Shown here: positions 48,501-59,400 of the stretch, one piece after another | Layout of the letters: every line of letters begins with the position of its first letter | Numbering within the stretch: position 1 is the stretch's first letter | Assembly: GCA_903813345.2 (NCBI GenBank) | Contig: CAIIXF020000009.1 | Coordinates: 26,758,740-26,822,739, forward strand | From: Owenia fusiformis | Lineage: Eukaryota > Annelida > Polychaeta > Sabellida > Oweniidae | Direction of reading: 5' to 3' | Length of the DNA: 64,000 nucleotides | The notes under the pieces: generated by a model | The model's input: the letters and a program-made list of their open reading frames with translations, nothing else | What the model was told of the DNA's origin: nothing | The model's database searches: none | Translations under genes and position numbers: made by a program

Positions 48501-48848
48501 AGGTGTTATATAATTAAAAATCATTCGTTTTTAGATGATAAGTAGTTATTATATTGGCAAAAGATTGTTCTTTTCTATCATGGAGGCAGACTTAACCATT
48601 GTTCTAAACTTTAGACATACATGTTTACTACAAATTCTGTGATATCAAGATTTTTATAATAGTTTTTATTCAGTTTATCATAAAATAAATTTTAGGCCCC
48701 TTGTATATAATTACCTTAATGGCTAGATAACAAATAACATAATGACTCACTTGAGTTCAGTTTTCTTTAACACATCTGTCATTTCTGTTGTCTTCTTTTC
48801 TAATTTCACCACCAGCTCAATTTTATGCTTGAGCGAGGTTTCACATGA
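39532..48848 (-). CDS. RUFY: RUFY1/2-type RUN and FYVE domain protein, C-terminal part only
   Basis: Six exons, 48848-48751, 41988-41902, 41558-41429, 40747-40653, 40090-39964 and 39672-39532, join in phase and give the last 225 residues. The first four encode heptad-rich, Glu/Lys/Gln-rich coiled coil. The last two encode a complete FYVE zinc finger. It has the WxxD motif (WTDD), the basic SRRKHHCRNC motif, paired CxxC zinc ligands (CMQC, CNEC, CDAC) and PVRVC. FYVE domains bind PI3P on early endosomes, and RUFY proteins act as Rab-linked endosomal adaptors. As I recall them, human RUFY1/2 match closely, down to the short tail after the last zinc ligand. The N-terminal RUN domain and earlier coils were not found. 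The intron before the first visible exon may be long, so the gene may extend past the GnRH gene or beyond the window. Confidence 0.88.
43788..44846. mobile_element. 1.06-kb TIR element in a RUFY intron
   Basis: AGGTGGAATTACACCTA at the left pairs with TAGGTGTAATTCCACT at the right. Subterminal AAAAGCGCTTTT and AGGCG blocks also pair, and the flanks are TTAAT/TAATT. A 90-residue minus-strand frame inside (44318-44590) contains [14 protein letters not shown], faintly like the W-R start of PIF/Harbinger transposases. It is too short to be active. Confidence 0.65.
45230..45277. repeat. Hairpin with two TGACGTCA sites
   Basis: GTGACGTCAGCGGG and CCCGCTGACGTCAC form a 14-bp perfect inverted repeat separated by 20 bases. 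Each arm contains the CRE-type octamer TGACGTCA. It lies at the left of the hairpin-rich block that ends near 45838. Confidence 0.7.
45645..45838. repeat. Long hairpin, arms about 90 bp
   Basis: CAAATAGTGACTGCC, GCAATAGTGTAAAT and GGGAATATCCTCTA on the left return inverted on the right, with a short GC-rich loop (CAGCCTGCGGCTT). It is a near-perfect palindrome of nearly 200 bp in a RUFY intron, probably a MITE. Confidence 0.85.
47113..48163. mobile_element. Defective mariner-type element, copy 1
   Basis: Ends CGAGGGTTGTCCCAGAAGTA and their inverse enclose 1.05 kb, flanked by TA at both sides. Subterminal repeats (GGGCGGGGCAGGT and inverse) also pair. The centre holds a piece of transposase N-terminus in which [20 protein letters not shown] is recognisable, followed by frameshifts and stops. 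The same unit recurs at 53110-54172. Confidence 0.88.
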
Positions 48849-49018
48849 CTGAAAACATAAAATAAACTAACATTCATTAAGATGGATCAGAACATGCTAA
48901 ATTATTCATAAACTGAACTAAAATTATACAAAAATCTCCATTAGCATGACTGAAAACATAACAATGGCTAAGCTAAATACACTCAACAAGTCAGACATAT
49001 CAACTGTTCTTTCTTATA

Positions 49019-49088
49019 CAGGGTGAGCCAAAAAAGGTAACCCAAACAAATGATTACTCAGTCATTAACATTTGTTTGGCTCACCTTG
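49019..49088. mobile_element. 70-bp mini-MITE
   Basis: CAGGGTGAGCCAAA at the left pairs with TTTGGCTCACCTTG at the right, flanked by TA on both sides. Same design as the elements at 37789-37860 and 61815-61891. Confidence 0.75.
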
Positions 49089-50181
49089 TATTTGGCAACA
49101 ATGAACACTTTTTGATAAACAATCACACTGTTTAAATAAGTAACTTTGTTTTATGCAGAAATCTCAGATCCAATTTGTCATGTTATTCCAATCGCAATAA
49201 CCAAGCACCCTTTGTCTCGTTCTTTCCAAAAGGCTCTCGCAAACGACAGATAAGAGGGGTCTGTTAAACAAGAATGCGTCATTTCAACTTAGGCAATACT
49301 CAATTCTATTCAACAATGTTTGACAAGACTTCAACAATATTTCAAAACTATAGAGCAAAGGCAGCAATTCTATTTTGCACACATTAAGTTGCCTGTACAT
49401 TATTCATCCGTCTACAAAATATTATCATGTTTTGCGAAGAGAATCAATTCATCAAATTGCAATTATGAATTTAACATTGAGATTGCTGTTTACTGCCTGT
49501 TTCCATTAGTTTGTACAAACAAACTCAATGTAAATAGGCTAAAATATGATAACAGTATATAATGAATCCCACTCATTCATTAATAGACGACAATTTTGTT
49601 CATTAACACACACTTCTGTTCATTAACGCGTTCAAGCCTCACGTTCTATCTTGAATTAGGCTCTAAAATTGGTTTGAAACTAGAGAATTTTTCATTTTTG
49701 CCAGTTTTTGACATTTAAATTTAGCGAAATTAGTTGGGAGAGATCATGTCTACACATTTCAAACATTATTTGTGTAGATTAAGTGTGAATTGTTAAATTA
49801 AGAGCAATTTGGTGAAGAATTTTGTGACAAATTAGCTCGTCACTCTAGGTCTCAGAGTAATACTGAGCATATTGTTTATAATAATGTACATGTAATTGAA
49901 CAATCATACAATCTTCTCCAGGGCTGTTTCAATTCAATTAAATATATAACCATTCCCAGGGGTTTCACTAGAATTTCTCGCAACAGGCTAAATATATGAA
50001 AACAACAGGCATTATCGTATGATCTGTCAAATGAAGCCCTCTGATTGATCAGTTCTTGTGCTGTACCAATCTGTATTGCTGCTGAGGTTGTCCCCGATGA
50101 TCATCTCCATAGCAATACAGAAAACATTGGTTACGGAGGGGACAATCTCAGTAGCAATACAGAGGATCACACAATAAAAAC

Positions 50182-50319
50182 GTTATTGAATGATTTGAAG
50201 TGCAATACAGGATATATTCTGTCTCGATATTCTGTATTGGCACTCGACTTCGTCTCGTTCCAATACAAAATTTCTCGAACAGAATATATCCTGTATTGCA
50301 CTTCAAATCATCCAATAAC
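50182..50319. repeat. Long hairpin, arms about 40 bp
   Basis: GTTATTGAATGATTTGAAGT followed by GCAATACAGGATATATTCTG returns inverted at the right end (CAGAATATATCCTGTATTGC and so on). The loop contains CGACTTCGTCTCG. The design resembles the 45645-45838 hairpin: long AT arms and a GC-rich tip. An overlapping 140-residue frame is a by-product. Confidence 0.85.
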
Positions 50320-52440
50320 TTATAATATTAATAGAAATCAATTTAACATCATTGCACAAAATTTGTCCAATATTTCACTGCGCATGCGCAGAACCATTAC
50401 TTCCGGTTTTCCAAAGCCTATGGGATTTATAATGGAGACATTTTTCGAACGCTTACTGTGCGAATGATATTGATTTGCCACCTTAGTCATCTCAGGTTTC
50501 TATAACTAGACATCAACCTTTACTGATTTAACATGTTTTAAGCAATGTACACATGCACACTTTTCGGCCAATTTGTTTTGAAAAAATCATGAGGAATTCA
50601 TGCATGACTCCATTGAAATCCATTAGAAATGGCGTCAAAATGGTGAAATGAGGATATTCAACGGTCTGGTAGAGGTACTTAAAATCATATGGTATCTTAG
50701 TCATCTCAGGTTTCTGTAACTTTGAAGGTAGATCTGTTTGATTCCGTTGAGATTAGAATCCTCATACCTTTAACTTTTCGGCCAATTTCAAACAAAATAT
50801 GATAACTTTTGGTGATATAACTGGTTCATTACATTGGAATGACGTCAAAATAAAATAAGACAATCTCAGTTTCTATGGCACTGACGTCATGACGTCAGAT
50901 TTATCTTAAGATCTCAAATATGACGTCATGTTTAATCAATGAATGACATCTATCGGCTATTCGACTAATTCTGTGCAATGATGGAAAAGTTGAAAAGTCC
51001 CTAAAAACAACAGGCGATTTTGTGAAAACAACTGGCGAAAATCACCTGTTGTCTGCTGCTAATAAAACCGATGCATTCCAACCCCTACTTCGTTTTTTTT
51101 CGTTGCCATAGAAATGTGTTTTTCATATCACGAATGTGAACACCATTGCAATGAGTATCCATGAATCTACAATTGTTGATATCATAACAATGGAGAGAAT
51201 CAAGTTCCACTAATACAAAACTGTTTTAATTTTTTGCTTATACAAATAGATGCAATTAATGCTCAACAAATAGCTACATCTCATTTGGGTAATGAACCAT
51301 TTCGTCATTTGATTGTCTCATGAACCTTAACAATGGCTACAATAATTGAACTGTGTATTTGGAAAATTTGTTTTTCCCATAAGTGCAAAGTATTTTTCAA
51401 ATGGGTAATTTGAAACACAATATATATATAGAATACAGTAAGTACAATGTAAGTTTGAAATGGAATTCCTCCATAGATGTTCATCAAACTCATTAAATTC
51501 CAATCTTCCAATTATAGCATGGGAATTAGGAATTCTTATTTCTGCCATTTTACAACAGACATTCTTTGACAGCTCTAAATGTTTAATTAAGGGCCTCTTG
51601 CATTTGGTTGAAAGCCAAGGAAGATTGGCTCCCAGCATTCTTTTGGGATCTTCTTTTGACTGGCGCAGACCAATTTGGTAATAACATCACTATATATTCA
51701 TCTCCAGATAAATCATTTCGTCTGGAGATGAGCAAATTGGGAATATTATACACACTTTTTCAGTGCAAATAAGGAAAAGGTGGCAAATGAATGCTGGGAG
51801 GCACACCTCCTTTGTTGAATGTGTTACTGAGGCCACAATATCTATGAGTCCCATGACTATTGGAGGACTATTTGAAATAGGAGTATGTATCAACTCTAAA
51901 AAAAGCTTACCTTAAGTTCCCTGGACATTCAAGTCAAGTCGTGCAAGTGAGGTAAGCATAAATGTGGTATTTTGTGTCTCAGTAGAATTAAGACAATATC
52001 AGACACACATTGAATAAAGTATAAATAATAAGTCAAATATCTAGTAACTCTATTATGTTTAAAAAATTAACTTTGATGAAAAGATGTATTTTAATATACA
52101 AAGTTCTGGCACTTTTTGATGAACAAGGTACACAAAAAACTTAGAAATTATAACCAAAGGACACCAATTGCGACATAAATATGAAGACATTTCTCGCCAT
52201 TCTTGATGATCTCTACTCTTGATATGCTAATTAGCTGACGTGTTGCTGTGTGGGATAAAAACATGGCAGGAATAATAAAGAAAACTAGCATTCTAACAAG
52301 AATTGAGGAAAGATCCATGATTGCCACAATAAGTCAATAGCTAATTAAGTACAACCACTATAATTAAAACACGCAAGGCAAATGAGGTATCAAGTGTCTC
52401 GCCATGGTTTCTGTTCATTAGCAATGATGAAAACATCAGA

Positions 52441-52755
52441 TGTCACTTAAAGAATCAGGGTATGTCACAATTCAAATCATCAGAGAATGTCACAGTAGAA
52501 AGATTAGGGACTGTCACATGAACAAACATCGGGGCATGTCATATGAAAAATATCAGAGAATGTCACAGTAAAAACATCAGAGAATGTCACATAAACAAAC
52601 ATCAGGGTATGTCATATAAAAAACATCAGAGAATGTCACTTAAGCAAATATCAAGAAATGTTGCACCAAGCAACATCAGGGAATGTCACATAAAGAAGAA
52701 TGTCACATAAAGAGACAAGATGTCACAAAACATCAGGGCATGTCACACTAGAAAC
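52441..52755. repeat. Minisatellite with AATGTCACA...CATCAGG units
   Basis: About a dozen imperfect units of 22-30 bp built from CATCAGAGAATGTCACA and TAAACAAACATCAGG variants in head-to-tail order. Not adjacent to any gene found. Confidence 0.85.
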
Positions 52756-53109
52756 ATTATTGTAGCAAAGCGACACTGAAGCCTCGTTCAAATCATGTTG
52801 CCTGGTCATCAGAAGATTTTCTTAATAATGTGCTTCAAATGTAATATATTAGTCTGATTGAGTCTAACATGGAGTCCAATTTAGTCTGAGACGGTAATTT
52901 GTGGTTCTTGTGGCTTTTTATAATAGTTTAAAGTATTGTTTTAAATGATTTTATTAATTGAAATGGTTGTACAATGAAGATTGAAGAGATTTACTTAACT
53001 CAGAAATAATTTGTGGAAACCATTGACATTCATGAATAAGAGCAGCGGTTTAATTTAGTTTGATTTCTGTGGTTTTATTATAAAGAAATGCAATTAATAA
53101 TGGTATATA

Positions 53110-54172
53110 CGAGGGTTGTCCCAGAAGTAATGCACTATATGCTCTAACTTTCTTTAATATTCTTCAATTCAGCTGAAATTTTGTATATATAACAATTGAA
53201 GTTTTATCTATTATATCCTGAAGTTTCAGCATCAAACATTAATATTAAGTCTCAATATGGTTGCTATAACAACATGGGGGTAGGGGTGGGCGGGGCAGGC
53301 ACCAATTATTCTAATTATGAAAAGATCTAAAGTGTTATTTTATTAATATTTCGTTGCTTTAAATGGTCAAAATGTTTGGGAAATTGTTAAATTTATTCAA
53401 CATGATGTTAACCAAGTACAAATAATGACATTTAGCACTGTGATATCATAATACCACATTTCAATAGTCACGAATTCAAATACAGTCACAGTCAAGAAAT
53501 TGCAAAAATGGCTGCAATTCTTACCTGATAACAGAAGGCCTAATTGCGTTTAGTGGCCTAATTTCATACTTCACTTGGACTCACAGCCACGCAAAACAAT
53601 GCTACCATGAAGAAAGTATATAAGGAGTATATACCAGATAGAACTACAATTATGGGGTGGCAGAAAAGATTTAAAAGAGACTATTTGACCCTGGATGACG
53701 ACCCCAAACATGGGAGGCAAAAACTCCACAAGTCACAGTGGAAGAAATTGCCAAGAGTGTTTGACCTGACAGGCATCAAAAGTTCATACCATGCAAAGGT
53801 CATTATTTTGAGGAAATGGGACACTGTGCAATATACATCCATTAAATCTAGGATGTGCTCATAGTAATTTAGTATCTCAAAAATGTATTTTTGAGCATAT
53901 TTCTTATAGCTACACAAAATGGTATTTGTTGATTAATTATTTAATATTTTCAATTTGTTATTCCTTTTGACGTGAATGTATAACCTGCCCCGCCCTACCC
54001 AAACGCACCAACTTGATTTTATTATAACATCAATATAGTTTTATCAGTCAACATGAAATTTTTCAAAATAATCAAAATGTCTCTAAGGAACATTTTCTGA
54101 AAATTTCATGGAAACATATCAATTATTGATAAAGTTAGAGCATATAGTGCATTACTTCTGGGACAACCCTCG
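53110..54172. mobile_element. Defective mariner-type element, copy 2
   Basis: Same ends, flanking TA and internal layout as 47113-48163, in the same orientation, 6 kb away. A frame at 53607-53864 keeps the transposase helix-turn-helix piece ([16 protein letters not shown], then LDDDPKHGRQ), then runs into unrelated sequence. The DDE catalytic domain is missing, so it is not autonomous. Confidence 0.9.
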
Positions 54173-56407
54173 TATCACTCGTGCCACAGAATTTCGTGCA
54201 GAATTGACATATTTTCAAAAGTATGAACAATAAGCTTACTTCAGTAATTTTGTACTCTCTTCAGTTGAATTCCTAGTAGAAATCACTCATAAATAGCAAA
54301 AAATGTAAAATGAATTTAGTTGTGTAATTTTTCTCTCTCGCTAGATGGGGTTCGGAACCACCACCCCCCCCCCCCCATCTTGCCTTTGAACCCACCTTTT
54401 CCAGCAACTACTAGTATGCAAAAACCCCAAATTTTGAGTTAATTTTTTGCAGTCTATATCTGATAATGTCCTTGAGCTATTTATTTTTCTGACCTTTCCA
54501 GAAAGTGGTTTAAATGTAAAATTTAAAGGGATTTTAATAGGCATTTGCTGAAAAAAGTTTTTTTTGTCTTAAATGTTCCAAATAAACAAAATTGGTCAAA
54601 AATTGGGATATTCCGCTTATGATCTTCCTCTTACAATTGTTTGGCAAAGGTAAAACTTTTAAATTCCAGCAAACAGGCAAAAATTAATAAAATGGACCAA
54701 AATTAAGCAAATTTTGAAAAATTTAAGCAAATTTGGCAAAATTTTAGCAAAGGACAAGTCTCGGTTTGGAGAACAGTTTCCTGGACTCATAATTTTTTTT
54801 ATGAAAAATAAAGAAATATCACCAAATTCAAATTGCAGTAGTTCGATTCAATAAAAAACAAGTCCCGATTTGGAGAAAGAAGTACATCAGTATACAACTC
54901 TAATAACTTTTTTTATGAAAAATATAGAAATATCACCCAAATTAAATTATAAATATTCATAAGAGGAAATTTAAATCTACAGTATGTAAAAATATCAAAA
55001 TCGTCCAAAGCAGGCGTAATGTGCAGTAGACTGAACTTTTTTCTCCAAATTCACGATTAGGTGGCTCCAAAATAACATTCAAACCCCCTCCTGTCAAATC
55101 CTGATTATGCCACTGCTTGTAGATCATCGCAAAAAGCTGACAACTAAGGAAGAGACATTGATATACTATGAGTATGATAATATCTCTTAATTTTTCAATT
55201 AGAAATGCTACATCCTGCATATATGTAATACATGTACATGTATGTAATGAAGGAAGCAAAATTAAAATTGTGTATGGCTGGTCCACAAAACTCGTAAAAA
55301 GTAATATAACTCATATCATACTTTCAGCCTTATGAATACCAGAGTATTTTTTATTTTTGCTTTTGCCACTTTAATAGTCTATACAATGTTTGGTGCTCAT
55401 TTTGTTAATATTATAGTACAGTACATAGAACAAACATCAACATTTTGATACATATTTTGTGTGCTTAACAACTTGACAATTAATTAGATCATAGAATAAG
55501 ATCAAAACATACCGTATTCTCTGCAATTAGCGCCCAGGGCGTTTAGAAAATTGAAAATACATTATTTAGACCATTCTAATAAGCGCCCATGTATGAAAGA
55601 AATCAGAAATCCCGAGGAATTTCATGTATGGCAATTTTTCTTGACAAGAATGCATTTTCTTCAACATATTTTTATAATAATATGACAAGTGCTGTTATTG
55701 GAGAGAATACGGTAAAGATCGCTTAGACAATATTGACAGTGGTTGAAGACCCGTCTATGTCTAATTTATTTCCGGCACGCCCACTTTGTCATTATCGCCG
55801 ATTACCTTCAATATTTCTACTAGAGACTGCTGGATATCGATCTAAAGTTATACATTATTTCTAATTTGATGAGAGATCATCATTATTCGTGCAAAAGTCG
55901 GGTAAAAGTCGAGAAACATTAAAAAGAAACCAGAAAGTTCACGACCTTGACATGCGCAGAACATCTGCGCAGTAGCTTTTGAAATTTCTGAATGCCGATA
56001 AAGAACAATTCCTTCATTCATTATGGATTATTATGATTCCTCGATGTTTCTTGAACTTTGTGAAGCGTGGTGGGCGATTATTAGAGAGTGGGCGGTAATT
56101 ACAGAGAATACGGTACATGTATTTGTCAACCTCTTATAAATTGAGAAAAAAACATGGAATTATATAGAATTGTATTTTCCCACAAGGCTTGACCCAGACA
56201 GCTTGAACCCCTTGAAGAAATATGCCAATTATCGTCAATATATTTGTTAATAATATCATCTTCTATTGTTGTTTATTTAGTCTCACCTAACACCAAACTG
56301 CACTAAATTAAAATTGATCGTTGTCCGCAGACCCATTTAAAAGAACAGTGAACAAAACCAACCAATAACAGGAGTCTATGATTAGCAACTTGTTCGCCTA
56401 CACCCCA

Positions 56408-56413
56408 TATAAA
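56408..56413 (+). promoter_or_regulatory. TATA box of the GnRH-type gene
   Basis: TATAAA in CCCCATATAAACAACA, 56 bp upstream of the ATG at 56464. A start site about 30 bp downstream would leave a 5' leader of roughly 25 nt. It fits a tissue-specific peptide-hormone gene. Confidence 0.65.
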
Positions 56414-56463
56414 CAACATCTGTACCACTCTTTTGTTCTTTCTTCTAGCATACACCATCCGAA

Positions 56464-59400
56464 ATGAACATCGCAATCTCGACTCTGCTAGTAGTATTGG
56501 TAGCATTGCTCCAGATTTCACAACTCAATGGCCAGAGTTACCACTACAGTCAGGGGTGGTATCCAGGAAAACGAGGAGCTAGTGTACAGTCAACAGAATG
56601 CCAAATGAAACCGAGAGTAAAACAGCTTATTTCAGATTTAATAATGGTGAGTAATTTTAGTTATGAAAAGTTTTAATTTAAAAACTAAACATAGTATTAC
56701 CATTTTGCATTTAATCAACATTTATTGTAACATTGAGTTGATCAGAAAGATATTTCTAACCATTTTCTGTAAACCAATTATTCTTTATTTATCTTTATTT
56801 ACTAGATATAAGAATGCATAGATACCTGTATTATGGATGCAATCAAACATAGATATTATAGGTAATTACACTATAGAATAACTGATTATAGTGATATTAC
56901 AAAAAATGGAAAATTTATTATTAAAAGCATGTATGATTTTAAACTACATAAATTGAATTTTTCACACATTTGAAAAAAATAACAGAAAATTGGAACTAAT
57001 GGAAAAAGCACTTAAAAATCATTTTACCATCATATGGTTTACATTGAATTTTGGGGAAATTTACTTCGCCACTTTTTTTAACCTCACGGTCAATTAAGAA
57101 ATCTACTTTAAAACATCATATAAAGACTATCAGATCAACCTGATTTCGAAACACCACTTGTTGAAAAAATCAAAAACCTTGAAATTTTATTTTGCAATAT
57201 ACCAATGCTTTACCATTACTTATTCAGTGTCATTACAGCATTTTCATCCTGAGAGAAAATTAATATATCTACTTGTGAATTATTTTCAGGGGCTTTGGTT
57301 GTAAATATTGAATATGCATATAAACTGGGCCAAGGATTGGTGGTGATGACTTGAACACTGGTTATCCTCATATTAGACATATATTTTTGATTGCATACTG
57401 TGTTTTGTAATCATCAACGTCTTTCCCCAATCCATGATAAACCATTTCATTTCTTCACTTTTTGAAAAATTCCAGGGGGAGTCGCTTTTGACAATTTTGG
57501 TCCAAAAATGGCCAAAATCACTTAAAAAGTCTTCAGAATGGTGAAAAACTGCATGATTTAGAAATAATTTTTGGCCAGAGGGGGATACGCTCAAACCCAC
57601 CATCCCCCCCCCCCCCCCCCCTCCTGACTATGGGGCTGAATATCAGAATGGTATTTTTGATACTTGAGCTTACATTTTCATTCTCCTTTATAAGTGAGCT
57701 CTGTTCACTGACAAATGCCTTGTTCTTAATTGGCATAATTTCTGTTCATATATCTTGTTACTTTTTGACATAATGTTTATACTTATATTATCACATATTA
57801 CACTAAATACAAAGTAATATAACTTGTGACGTACAGGTATGTCTGTAATTACTTTGATCACTTAATTGTTTATTATTATCTATTTCAAATTACATTCATA
57901 GCAATGTGTCACGCTAGATGGTATTGGTAATCCTTGATGCATAATTAAAACATACATACATGTAAGAGGTGATAATTAAAGTTCAAGTGAGGTATACATT
58001 TCTTGGCGTAATTCATGTCTCAATATGACGTTCAAAAAGTGAGTGTTAAACAAGTAAATTGTAAATAACAAATTTTCACTGACGTGTTTCTCAGATAGTA
58101 ATTATCTCCCCGAAAATAAAAAGCACCATATAGATAAGAAACTTTTCGAAAAAATTAAAGGTTGGTTGTAGGATGTCGCTTACAATTTCAGATGGTTATA
58201 TCTTACATTATGAATATTTTCCATGAAGACACATGATTAACTTAATTATCATTATATAAATACTTTTCTTTGAGATAATGAATGGTTCAAAATAATATGT
58301 CTCTTCATGGTCAGAGAATAGTCATAATCCAAGATAAAATCGTCTGAAATTATTTGCGATAACCTATGTGGCCTTGTAACTTACAATGAATCAATCGTGT
58401 TAAAATATGAGCTCCCAATGACATTTCCATCTCACTTCTTTATAGATTATAGGCATTTAAGTTGTTTAAAGAGAGACGTGGGGTATAAATAAACGGCAGA
58501 TTAATGGAACAGCCAAAATAACAGAATTTCGCACATTTTCACAGAGCTAGTCAATTTCTCACATTTCCCATCAATTGAGAAAATGTATTGCTTCCAATTT
58601 TGCATTGCACAATGCTCATATTCTACAGCTAGATTTTAACTTCATCTATTTGTTTGGTTGTGATATATGACATTTAAAAACAGAAATAACATTTTTCAAA
58701 TTTAAAAGTCCTCAAGCTTCAAAATCAAAGTCAAGTATTAAGCAATGCTGTGAATAAAACTTACTAATCCTGACTTTCTATGTTGAAATTTGGATGTAAC
58801 CTGATAGCTTAATGGGAGTTGCTAGCAAGTTTGAAACCAGTCTTTATCTATATCTTCAAATAATTTTGAGGGAAAGGTCCATTGTCTAGATCTGGATTAG
58901 AAAGGGTTCTATGGTTTTTTGTGACATATAAGACCCTTGTGGTGCAAGTCAATTACTCAAGAAACTAGACAAAATTTAATAACAAAAGAACCAACCTCTG
59001 GGGTCTACCTACCCTGAAAACTATCATCCTTTTGAGAGGAGGACTTTGAAGCAATTATCAAAATAATTGCTGGACCCTTAACCAGTAAATGACAATTGAT
59101 TGGATCTGCGGAAATTATACTTCTGAAATTTTGAACAATTGGAATGAATTCTCAGTATGCCCACTTGGCTTAAGTCATAATTGCAATAGATGTGTATGTG
59201 GGGGTGGATATATGTCATGGGGATACGCAAATTATTTTAACATGGACACTCAATTCATGATTTCCGCCAACTTCATTTTCACCTGGCATTTATTATCATG
59301 TTCTATATCTCAGTGGACTTTAATTCTGCAAGCTAATTATCGTATAATGTTACTGTTGTAGACTAGATGAAAGGATTGGTATCGATATGGAGAACTGAAT

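Larger units (their letters stand above)
49089..56400. other. Gene-poor stretch between RUFY-type exon and GnRH gene
   Basis: No coding exon could be supported. It holds a hairpin (50182-50319), a minisatellite (52441-52755), the second mariner copy (53110-54172) and C-runs. An open block at about 51327-51681 is readable on both strands but matches no family I know and has no clear splice context. The missing RUFY N-terminal exons could be here unrecognised, but I saw no coiled-coil or RUN-like exon. Confidence 0.5.

Noticed and set aside
50045-50467. 140-residue plus-strand frame
   Set aside because: It runs across both arms of a long hairpin and has no domain or splice support.
52441-52755. 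CRISPR-like array
   Set aside because: Units are imperfect and continuous without unique spacers, and the genome is animal. It is a minisatellite.
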